From Catenaria anguillulae PL171 (taxonomy: Eukaryota > Blastocladiomycota > Blastocladiomycetes > Blastocladiales > Catenariaceae): 64,000 nucleotides of DNA. Position 1 is the first letter of the stretch; each line of letters begins with the position of its first letter. Both the position numbers and the translations under genes were made by a program. The stretch is taken from assembly GCA_002102555.1 (NCBI GenBank), contig MCFL01000003.1, positions 1,054,001 to 1,118,000 of the forward strand. The letters are read 5' to 3'. The notes beneath the pieces are model-generated. The model saw only the letters and a program-made list of their open reading frames with translations, had not been told where the DNA came from and made no database searches. This document shows positions 31,875-41,806 of the stretch, in pieces.

Positions 31875-32821
31875 ATGTTCAGCCCATCCCAGCCGCCCGA
31901 ATCCCTCTTTGCCTCGCTCCAGCAAGTCATGGACTCGGAGTCGGACGTGCGTGACGACCTGCGCACCCAAGTCCGTGTCCTCGAACGGGTCCTGCGCTCG
32001 CTCCAGACTGCCCTGGCCAACATCCACATGGACGTTGCCGAGATCAAGGCCGTGGCGACGGGTCCCACCGTCGAGCACCAGTTTGCCGCAGCCAAGCAGG
32101 AGATTGCTAAGCTCAAGGCACTCGTGCCCGACGCGCAGTTTTTCCGGTTTTACCCAATGTTCTCGGGGCCGTTGCAGACGGCGTGCTACTTGGTGGCGCT
32201 CAAGGTGTATCTCGAGACGGAGGAGTTGGTCGCTGCCACGCACGTTGCTGAGGTTCTGGGCGGTACGCCCTCACATTCCACTTTTTCTTCATGACCTGCG
32301 AGACAGACAGGAACTATTGACAGCTGCAAGTCCGTTGCTCTTGTCGATACTGTAGTCCCGATTGAAGCAACCTCCAACACATCCATAACTGGATTCCACA
32401 TTCCAATGGAAGACTTTTTGTTTGCCCTTGCCTTACTTCCCTCCGAGCTTGTACGACATCGCCCGCCCATTGTCATTCACTATCCAAACTCACGAGTATT
32501 CCCCCCTGCAGTCTCGTCTCGCCATCAACAGCGCCGCCCAGCGTGACTTCCAGCGCCCTGCCCGTCTGCTAAACTTTTTGCAGCGGCTGCACGGCGGATT
32601 CCAGCTGCTCAACCTCAAGAACGACAACTTGCGTCGCAAGTACGACTCGATCAAGGTATACTGCATCCACAACCCGTTCCATGATTTCGCTCTGCTGCCT
32701 TCTCACTTTCTATTTCATTCGGCTATTCTCCCATTTGCTGCAGTACGACATCAAGCGTGTGGAGGAGGTCGTGTACAATATCAAGATGCGTGGGTTGGAT
32801 GTGCCGGCAGCGAGTGCCTAA
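31875..32821 (+). CDS. Translin
   Basis: Translin is a DNA/RNA-binding octamer subunit that forms C3PO with TRAX and cleaves small RNA and tRNA fragments. Four exons: 31875-32262, 32356-32450, 32512-32655 and 32744-32821, giving 234 residues; animal translin is 228. Exon 1 opens with SLFASLQQVMDSESDVRDDL, followed by LRSLQTALANIH and QTACYLVALKVYLETEELV. Exon 2 reads IPMEDFLFALALLPSEL, exon 3 SRLAINSAAQRDFQRPARLL and GGFQLLNLKNDNLRRKYDSI, exon 4 YDIKRVEEVVYNIKMRGL. All junctions follow GT-AG and keep phase. The 3' end is convergent with V-ATPase subunit H, 236 nt away. Confidence 0.95.
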
Positions 32822-33057
32822 ATCAAACATGTGTGGATGAGGAGTGATCGTGTGTGTCCGAACCCGAGCTTTGAATGCAGTCGAACGATTCCCCATCGAG
32901 TACATGAATAAGCGCACTGGGGCCGGGAGTGGCAGATTAATGGTAAGCAAACAATAACTTCATTGTGAAATGCACTGGTTGAATCCGTGGGCGAGGACCA
33001 TCCACCTCTTGACAATGCTCGAACTCTGCACGGTGGACGGCCAACCGAAAAAAACAC

Positions 33058-34851
33058 TCAAATTGCCCTGTTCCGCACCAACAAAAGTCAACAACGGCGT
33101 CTGGACGGCACGGAAAAAAAAGAAAGGAATAAACACGCACCAGCTCTGCGACACCAAGTTCTGCACGGCCATGAGCGCTTGATACCTGACATCGGCATTC
33201 TCGTGCGTCATCATCTCCATGAGCCGATGCTTTGCGCCAATATCTTGTAAAATCCTAAAGCAAATATAAACAGAACCAGCCGGCGCAAAAAGTGAGTCGA
33301 CCATCTCCTCCCAAAAAAAAAAAAAAAAAAAAAGGCAGCCCGAGCGCCAAAAGGCAAAACGCACTTTTTGCCCAACGAATAATGCTTGATAAACTGGCCC
33401 AAATCATGTGCCGCGACCGCCAACACAATCGGGTCCGAGCTCGTGTTCAACAACCTGGCAAGTGCCTTAACCAACTCGCCGTCCTTTTCCACAAATTTGG
33501 AGGCATTCTGCTTCCAAAACAGCTCCGACTCGTGCGCGGGCGACCACTCGAGCTTGCCCGACTGCACTTCGCCAACGTACTCGTCAAACGACGACAGCCG
33601 GTGCAGCGACTCGCGCAGGTGGTGCTGCAGAAAGTCCACGTCGTCGGTGATTTCCGTGTCGACGAGCTTGCGTTGCTTGAGAATGTCCAGGAAGGGAAGA
33701 AGTTTGGAGCCGATCATGGGGACCGTGGTTTCCATGGGCGCCAAGTGTGCGAGGTTCTATGTCGAGTCGATTTTGCGGCAAAAAAAAAACATGTGAGTGG
33801 ATGGAGCAGGGTTCACCCAAGCAAAATGAACAAGGACAAACAAGGGCGTACGCGGAATAGGGCCATGACCACACGGATCACCTTCTCCTTGATGGCACCC
33901 TTGGCGATATCGGTCAACGGCGTGATGATGTGGAACTTTGCCTCAATCTCCTTTGCAACGTCCTTTTCAAACGACAGCAGCCACAGGCTGAAAATCACTT
34001 GATACTGGATTTGCGGGCTGGCTTGGCCAGAGAGTACGTCCAGCAGGCTCGACACGAGCTTGCCGCCCTGAAAGTCGTAAATGGGCAAGCGCATTTCGGG
34101 CACGCTGAGGAGCGATTGCACATTTTGGACAGTCAAGTCAACCACGTCAGCAGACGTGTGGCGCAGGTTGGATTGCAACGTGGAGAAGAGCGGGCCGAGG
34201 TCGAGCGGAACAGGAGCTGGGCCCTTGTATGTGCTGTCAGAGCAGTCAGAGGCAATTGGTCGGTGTGTGCCAGAGTGGTGCAGAAATGAATGAATGAGCG
34301 AACCAAATGAGAAAGATGAGAATCTTGGTTGATGCAAGGAACGTGAATGGGTCGTCCTTTGGCAAGAGTCTACATGAAAAGGGCGGAAAATTCAATCAGC
34401 CCCCTTGCGTGCGTGTATAGGGGAACCAGCAGATCCAGCACACGGCGTACTTGACAAACGGAGCAAATGGCATGGTCGCATCCTGCACACTCATTCGATG
34501 AAACTCATCCGCCGCGCCCGCGTGCGTCTTGAGCACATTGTCAATCACGGCCAGCAAGTACTGCACCGTGTCCTCGCGCAGCAAGTTGGACAGCAGGCGC
34601 ACAAACAGCGGAATGTATGTCCCCGGCTTGTCCGAGATGAGCGCCGTCTTTTGTAGGTTGGACTGCTTGTCAAACTCGGAAATGAGGGCAAGATCGGCGT
34701 CCGAGATGAGGTTGGCGCGCGCGTAGCCGTCCCAGGGAATGGATTTGGCCCGGACGGCGCGGTGCAGGTCGTCGTAGTAGGAGGAAAAGTCGAGTACAAT
34801 GGGCGCAGAAGGGACAGATTCGTCCGCGGAGGTGGCGGCGCCGGCAGACAT
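33058..34851 (-). CDS. VMA13: V-type ATPase subunit H (VMA13)
   Basis: Subunit H of the V1 sector activates the vacuolar proton pump and inhibits free V1. Six exons (minus): 34451-34851, 34304-34369, 33852-34233, 33365-33756, 33141-33254 and 33058-33067, in phase, for 454 residues. The N-terminal part includes SIPWDGYARANLISDADLAL and LQKTALISDKPGTYIPLF. Middle HEAT/ARM-like repeats include LPIYDFQGGKLVSSLLDVLS and FHIITPLTDIAKGAIKEKVI. The C-terminal domain is LVDTEITDDVDFLQHHLRE, SGKLEWSPAHESELFWKQNA, then HENADVRYQALMAVQNLV. The last exon is only 10 nt and completes the C-terminal SWAI before the stop. The third intron contains an A21 run (plus strand). Confidence 0.93.
33313..33333 (+). 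repeat. A21 homopolymer inside a V-ATPase H intron
   Basis: On the minus (coding) strand this is a T21 tract upstream of the acceptor, an extreme polypyrimidine tract. It is not a gene feature by itself. Confidence 0.8.
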
Positions 34852-34999
34852 GGTCGCGAGGGCGTGGAGAGAAGATGGTCGATGGTTTCGGGATGGTGGC
34901 GCGTCGGCAGGCAAGCTCGTGAGGATCAGAATGGGCTACACTGCGGCGATGGTGGAGTGCGATGAAGACGGCAACGGATTCAATGTTTCTCCGAGTTGA

Positions 35000-36937
35000 A
35001 TGACCTGGAGTATGGCGTTTACATTGGTACCAGTTGCATTCTGTGTGTGTTGAAAACTATGGAAATAAATACGTCTCTTGCCCATCCATCGTCTGACAAC
35101 GACTCCCAAGGCAGGTCCGTCGATCTCTTTCCGACCTGTTCTCCTTCAACTGAAGTGTCCGCGGTAACATTGACGTGGTTCGTCCACTCTCCGCTGCCGG
35201 CTGGACCGGCGCTCACCTGGGGAACCTGGATCTTTCAAGCCGAAAGGTATGTGTCACCAACGGTTTTTGCTCACGACAACCCTTTTGCGTGCACGTGCTT
35301 TACTCGGGCCTCGACCACGACCACGCCACGCCCGCCGTCTCGCGGGCCGTCGGTAAGTTCAAGGCCGAGTACGACGCCTTCAAGGAGCACGTCGAAAACG
35401 CAACGGCTGAGGGCGATTCGACCTTGCCCGTTGCCTAGCACCCCGAGTTTGATTACGACTCGGAGGAGCGGGTCCTGTCGGCAGTGTTTACCATGTTTGA
35501 GACCATTGTCGTTCAGGTGTTGAGCAAGCCGAGTTGCCCGAGATGCAGCAGCAGCAGGCTGCAGTGCACGGCCGAGTACTGCAGCAACATCCTGATTGGG
35601 CTCGGGAATCTTGTCTCCCCCAAGCGCACAAATACGTCATTTCCCTCGGCGTCCACCCACCGCGCATCTCTCCAGCTCGCCTTCTTGCAACACATTGAGC
35701 CCTTGTGTTTGGCGCCGTGGGCAAGGCGCAGCCAACACAAGGGACAATTACGGAGCACCGGGCACTCGTGTACACGTTGCGCTTGTCCGTTGTTGGGTTG
35801 GCAACAATGCGAATCGCGCAACATGAGCTTACGCAGATTGCCTTGGCGGAGAGCAAATGTTACTGGCCACCCGTTCGTCTCCACTTAGTGGCTGCACCTT
35901 CAATTGAATTGACGTTCCAGAGGCGCCGCATCGTGTCATTTTCTTGTTAGATCACTTCACGAGTTGTGGGGACGTTGCAGCAGCTCCAACGCTGGCTGCT
36001 CTCGTCACAGCATGCTGGAATCAGGTTGACGTCGGCGGTGCTACACCTGTTCCTTGGCCCAACACCATCACAGATACATTCAACTGGGTCAAGTGGTACT
36101 TTTCGAGCACTCGAATTCCGTACGTTCCACTCTTGAACCAACTTGTCCAGCTTGCAGCCGTGACCGATCGCATCCTTGTTCATGAGCAAATCGGTCTTTC
36201 GATCCGAGCATGGGATGAGCAGTTACTTCCATTACTGCAACTCCGGCTCCCATTGCCAGAACCAACTGTTACGACTTTTCAGCTGGATGCATAGAACCAG
36301 TTCACGTCGTGTTTGCGCGGACTCGACATTGGGCGTTCCTTGTCGTTTTCCCGCTTTCTTTCCTCCTTGGGCTCCTCTCGCTCAGCCAGTCGCTGCTGAC
36401 TCGCCTCGTCTCGATTCTGTGGATTGCAGCGCATGATCGAAAACATGTCGCTGTCGACGAGCATGGCCAACCAGTGCCTCGGACGGGCCGCAAGTGTATC
36501 GTTCTTGACAGCGCAAAACCGTTGGCGGCAACCAAGCGCATCTTGCAGTGCGCGACTCAATGTTTGCGCTCTCCGTCCACGCGCTTGGCCAGCGTCGGTC
36601 AAATGTACACATTCATTTGCTCATTTACCGGCCATCTGCATACGGTGACATTAACTGCGATTTGGTAAATCAATAACCACAACATAGACCAAATCGTTTG
36701 AACATTCAACGAGGTGGATCGCAAGCAGGTCAACATAGCCGACTTCACTGCCTCGACTCAACTTCTCTTCAACTTGAACGCGTGGCAGCACGAGCTTGTC
36801 GTCCTCGTACCCAGCGACACATCCGTGACATCATGGACGGCACAGTGCAGAGCACGGTGAGGTGGGCACTGCATGTGCCGGAAGCATTGGTAGCGCATAT
36901 TGTTTTGCCCTGGATTCAGATGTTGTTGAAGCATTGA
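35000..36937 (+). pseudogene. Degenerate or badly assembled unknown gene
   Basis: Plus-strand frames show protein-like composition but do not join. One open piece reads AVSRAVGKFKAEYDAFKEHV and, after an in-frame TAG near 35440, continues HPEFDYDSEERVLSAVFTMF. A different frame continues ELPEMQQQQAAVHGRVLQQ and then, past a TGA at about 35698, VFGAVGKAQPTQGTITEHR. Further on are CWNQVDVGGATPVPWPNTIT (about 36005-36065), TGRKCIVLDSAKPLAATKR (about 36490-36540) and the end DIMDGTVQSTVRWALHVPEA (about 36830-36890). Either a multi-exon gene with indels or a decaying copy. No family is recognised; some pieces resemble alpha-helical repeat proteins. Confidence 0.35.
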
Positions 36938-36957
36938 GTGTTCAGTTGCAACACAAG

Positions 36958-38022
36958 TTAGCCTGTTCGCAGACGAGACACCCTCGCAGCCACAGCAGCA
37001 AGCACAACACCAATCAGAGTCAACACCGTGGACACAAATAAGCCCAACATGAGTGCAGCAATCACCACCATGGGTTTCCTCCCGAGCTGCAGATACCTGA
37101 TTACCTCAACCACCCGCCTCGGTTCCTCCCAGAGCGGCGCCGTCTTGGTCAGCAGAAACAAAAAGAACCCATCGTTCTTGTTGAAAAACATGTCAAGGAA
37201 TAGCGCTCGCTCGCCCAGTTTTGAATCAACAGCAGCAAGCATGGGTGCCGACCATTCAATCGCAACGAGCCAGTAAAGAAACATGGAGAACGACAAAGAG
37301 TCTTGCTGGCTTGCGTCGAGGTCAGTGACGAGCGAATAGACGACTTTGCGGCGATTGTCGAGGAGATAGTGCGACCAGATGCGCGAAGAGAGCGATGTGT
37401 CCTTGGGAATCAGACGAAGGACGTGTGGCAGGATGCGCGCGAGCAGTGTGGGTTGGCCGCTGCGAATCGAGTACATGAGAAGCAGGAGCGCATCGGGAAT
37501 CGGCATCCAGCGAGAGTCACGTTTTGTTTGATCCACATTGAGGGGGTCATGGTAAACGCTCTTTCCCTTCCGTGTCACAAAATCGACCAGTTTTTCCTCG
37601 AGGCGCTGCCGTGGGAGCGGGCTTGCGACATACAGTGGCCCGCCCTTTTTGAAGAGCCAATCAATGTACGCAGAGGTAAAGATTGGATCGGGCTTTGGGT
37701 TGGCTGGCGCAATCAAAGATGCAAAGCATGGCCGACCGCCAGGCAACAGCGCAATCGGAAGGAGAGCTTTGAGCAGCCTTGCAATGTGGTGATCCACGGG
37801 ACGTCCAGGCATTTTGAACTGGAATGAAACATCTTGTGGGATGCGGATCGATTCAAAGATGCAAATCTCGGTCCATTTCGTGTGCACGATTGCAGAGCGG
37901 GAGAGCGACGCAAAGAACGCGGACGATGAGAGCACGCGAGTAATCGAGGATTTGTGCACAAGTGGCATCACCCTGATCCAGATTTCTGGCGGGATGAGGG
38001 ATGCTGGTGTATCGGTGCTCAT
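36958..38022 (-). CDS. F-box-like, tail-anchored membrane protein
   Basis: Single exon of 354 residues. The N-terminus, SLIPPEIWIRVMPLVHKSSI, then TRVLSSSAFFASLSRSA, resembles an F-box (PPEIW...). Such domains bind Skp1 in SCF ubiquitin ligases. The middle 250 residues are alpha-helical with no recognised repeats. The C-terminus has one or two hydrophobic helices, KPMVVIAALMLGLFVSTVLT and LIGVVLAAVAARVS, ending RLRTG, a tail-anchor layout. F-box proteins are rarely tail-anchored, so the F-box call is tentative. No close family is recognised. Confidence 0.5.
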   Translation of the reverse strand: MSTDTPASLIPPEIWIRVMPLVHKSSITRVLSSSAFFASLSRSAIVHTKWTEICIFESIRIPQDVSFQFKMPGRPVDHHIARLLKALLPIALLPGGRPCFASLIAPANPKPDPIFTSAYIDWLFKKGGPLYVASPLPRQRLEEKLVDFVTRKGKSVYHDPLNVDQTKRDSRWMPIPDALLLLMYSIRSGQPTLLARILPHVLRLIPKDTSLSSRIWSHYLLDNRRKVVYSLVTDLDASQQDSLSFSMFLYWLVAIEWSAPMLAAVDSKLGERALFLDMFFNKNDGFFLFLLTKTAPLWEEPRRVVEVIRYLQLGRKPMVVIAALMLGLFVSTVLTLIGVVLAAVAARVSRLRTG

Positions 38023-38211
38023 TACAGTGAATGCGGAGAGTGCTGAATTACCCGTGTATAGGATACAAATGGAGGGGATGCTCCATTTACATCGCAGTTC
38101 TTGATGTTGTCAATCAACGAAAATGTCACCCCATTACAAAAAGACGAATACATGTTTGGCATTTCAACTGTAATGGGTATACATGGAAAACTAATCCAGT
38201 CGACAACCGCA

Positions 38212-41200
38212 TCAGCGCCCTTCATTCTCTGCCCGCAACGAATGTGATGGCTCCTCATTGCGATTGGATGCTTGAGCTGTCGCTCCATGTGGGGCACCCA
38301 ACTGGCTTGACAAGTCTGGATTGGGAACAGTGCCGACACTGGCTGCTGGATCCGACCCGTACGGCCCAAGTGTCGCCATGGATAACATGTATGCATATTG
38401 TTGCTGCTGCTGTTGGATAAAGGCCGCGGTGGCTTGGTCCATTGGCCCAATCGAAGGCAGTGCAGCAATTGGGTGCGGCTGCGGCACAATTTGGAATGGA
38501 CTATAAATGATGGCGGTCCCGCTTGCGTTGGTTCCGATTGAGCTTGCGGCGGTGGTGGGGGCGGTTGCGGGGCCAGACTTTGATTTTGCGGCAATGCTGG
38601 GGGCGAATCCATTGCAGGGAGAGGAGTGGATGAGAACGTGATTGTTGAGGGGTAAAGTAGTGGATCAGAAGGCAGTTGTGTCGATGGTATCGGGCCATGT
38701 GAAGTTGCCAATTGCGTGAAGGATGAAGGATAGGGCGGCACCTGAGACGCAAGCGGATGGACGGGAAGCCCAAAGGAGAACGGGAAACCGGTAAACTGAG
38801 GAGGAGGGATCAGAGGACCAAGTGGGTATGTAAAGGCTGGAGGAGCGGTCGACGGCTCGTTTACAATCGCTGAAGTCGTGGGAGTGGATGTTGGTCGCGG
38901 AGCAGATGAATTGGGTTCAGGGGATACAGCTCGCCGGCGTTGGGATAAGCGTGCAACACTTGGCGATGCCGCCGAAGCAGACGCCCGCCGCTTTGCTTGT
39001 GCCGCTGCGTCAGAGGTTGGAATGGTAGCAGAAGGTGCAGACGTAACTTGAAATGCCTGGGTTGACGACAAGCTGACAACAGGCATGGTGGTCGACGAGG
39101 CTGCGGACTTGGGTTCGTGCCAAGCCGGCTGTAGCAAGGAGTGCGTGCTCAAAAGCCGCTGAAGCGCTGCCGAGGCGGTCGGCGCGCTGGTCGGCGAAAG
39201 CAGTGCAGACATTGCTGGGCTCGGGGCAGCTGACTCGTTCATGTCTGGACTCTGGTCACGTCGCCGGCGCTTCTTCTCCTTGACTCGGTCCCTTTGCCTC
39301 CGATTTGAGAACCAAACTGATACCTGATGCACGGTCAGGTTGCACAGCCGCGCCAATCGCTCCCTTTCGTGCTCGTTGGGGTACCTATCGTGAGTGTACG
39401 AGGCCCTCAAGGCGGAGAGAATGCTGGAATCAAATGCGTCGCCGCGCTTGCGAGACGACCGCGGCTCGGCCGTTGACAATGGAGGCACGTCCTTGAGTTG
39501 AACATCGTTTGACGTGGAAACTGGCTCCATATCCTCGGTCTTTTGCTGCGATTTGATCTCTTGCAACCACAAAATAAACGTGGCTGCAAGCTTGCACTCG
39601 GATTGATTCCAGGCATGTGCAAAGTATGCGTCAAGGTTGCGGACGTGCGGAAATGGCGGTGCCCAAGATCGAGAGTGCGCGCAGGAAAACATGGGAAGAA
39701 CCGCTTGAGTTCGCATGACAAGGTCGCGGCGTGCTTCGTATTGCTCCTGGAAGGATCGGGACATGTCAGTGGCGCACTCAATGTACAATTGCTGAGCTTT
39801 GCGCAACTGTTCTCGCGCTGCGGTTGTGCGAATACCAAGGGCATGGAGGACGAGAGGGGTTGTATCCCATACGAGTGCCGAGAGATGCTGCTGGAACTGG
39901 ATCATGTAATCGTGAAAGTCGTGAACGGCTGCCGGACGAAGAACAAATCGCTTGTGCATGAGTTCAAAGAGCGCAGTGTCGGGTTGATCGTAATCGTCGT
40001 TGTAAGCGTCGTAAGCGCCGACTGCGGTCAACTCTTGAAGCTTCGGGTCGTTCAAGCATGCCGATTCGACACTTTCGCACAAGAGACGCATCTCGTCACG
40101 ATGAGCCGCCACAGTTTCGCTCGCAGCAATGCGGTCAGCGTGCTTGAACCCTGGAATGTTGGAATTTGCTGCAATTTTCTCGACAGTCGCGTACAACGGA
40201 TCAAGCAATGGGGTGGTCCGATATCGCGACTCATCAACGGCCAACGGCACGCGAGGCGGGAGTGCTGCGAAAAATGGCATTTCAGGTGGAGCGAGCGGGA
40301 CCAATGGTAGTCCTGGAATGTGGCTGGCGGTGGTTGAACGAGTCGAGCTGGAGGGAGCGTTTTGAAGAATTGGAGACGCTAGATTGCCTGTTTGAGAGTG
40401 CAATTGGGCCACTCCTGGGCTCGCATTGTCGGAAAGAGCAGGTTTGGGAGCGTTTGAACTGGACTCGGAGGGTATTGGATATTTGGACGCCGGTGGGGGT
40501 TCGCAAGCTGGGTACGACTATGTTGCTGTTGGACATCCTGATTCATGGCTGTTGCCATTGCCAAGACGGCAGCTGCTGTTTGCTCATGGTCCAAGTATGA
40601 TGCGTATCCAAAGGAATTCGCCGGAAAGGCAAGCGGCGGTGTCAGAGGGCTGTTCAGAAGCAAATCTTGCAAATGTGCAAGTGATGCGGAGTTTGAGGGC
40701 CCATCCTGCGCCTCGAGCTCAGCAAACCCAATTGCACTTGAAGACGATGCTGCTGTGGCCGACGGCCTTGTCGTGGAAATGATCAGCTGGCCAGTATTCG
40801 AAAGCGGACGACGAGACGGGGGCAATTCGTTTCCGTGATCGTCCGGCGGAGATGAGGAATGAATTGTAGCTTGTTGAGAAAGACGGGACGTGGACTGGAG
40901 TAAATATTCGTGGCCAACAAGAGGCTGCTGATCATTATGGACATGCCCTTGCTGCTGCGGAGGAGGATGTTGATGCGAAAAGAGGGCTGTGATTGAAGGT
41001 GACAGTGGCATTGCCAGCTGTACCGGGTCCGGCAACAGTGGAGCATGCTGGCGATCCTCTGTGATGGATGTTGAGTCTGCGCCCGTACTTGATTCTGCAT
41101 TTGCACTCGTGTTTGCAGCAGCCAGGTCGAGGATGGCATGAATGGCGGCAAGCTGTTCTGGCGTGGCATCAGCGAGATCCGACGGGAACGGATCCACGAC

Positions 41201-41251
41201 GCTGCAATCCTGGCTCGAGGGCTCGGCAAAACTGTGCTCTGAATGGTCCAT
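38212..41251 (-). CDS. Homeodomain transcription factor, split by frame breaks
   Basis: The homeodomain (about 39250-39460) reads DSSILSALRASYTHDRYPNE, then LARLCNLTVHQVSVWFSN and the basic RRQRDRVKEKKRRRRD. The third helix with WF-N-R is the DNA-contact helix, and RQRD recalls SIX-type helices. Residues before it (about 39530-40280) form a long predicted helical domain, possibly dimerisation or partner binding. The rest is Ser/Pro/Gln-rich, likely transactivating. The reading frame needs two one-base corrections: near 40417-40419 (GGG), joining MRA to AQLHSQTGNLAS, and between 38500 and 38668 (possibly the G5 at 38599-38603), after which the frame runs to QQQQQQYAYMLSMATLG and a stop at 38212. 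Start MDHSEHSF at 41251. About 1010 residues after correction. Confidence 0.75.
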
Positions 41252-41806
41252 TTTGCGTTTTGCAAATAGGCTGTCCTGACAGTATACAGTCGCATGAGTA
41301 TCGGGGCACAACGGTAGTTTGCTTATCAGTGTCGAGAGACGAGACGAACGAAAAGGGCCGCAAGCAGCGATCGGGAATGGAACGGCGGACGAGGGCCAAA
41401 GGGCCAAAACGTCCAGCAGGTGTTGGAATCGTCAATTCAGATGTATTGCTTCAAGTCTTGCGTGCGTATACATACATTGATCTCGCATGCGTCTGGAGCT
41501 AAGCGGTCGAGAAAAAGACCGATTGCGGCGGCACTTGATGGAAGTGACAGCCCAACCACTGAGCCAGGTCACATGCTCGCAACACTCAGTTGTCTGCCGA
41601 TCATCGCTGTCCAACCCGTCGATTCGTCCTGGTCCTGGTGCACATCGTGTTCTTCGCGTGATGCGAAGAACAAGCACAGAACGGGATAATCATCCAAAAA
41701 CCGGATGCATTTCGAATGAAGAAGGCTTCTTTGCAATTTAGGAAACAAAATCAATCCTGCTTGCTCGACTCCCTCTCCGGCCGCAGGATTTAGACGGATC
41801 TCAACA

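Noticed and set aside
38020-38024. TAATG overlap of the homeodomain ORF stop and the F-box ATG
   Set aside because: The 796-residue open frame is off-frame in its last part; the true homeodomain end is at 38212, so the genes do not overlap.
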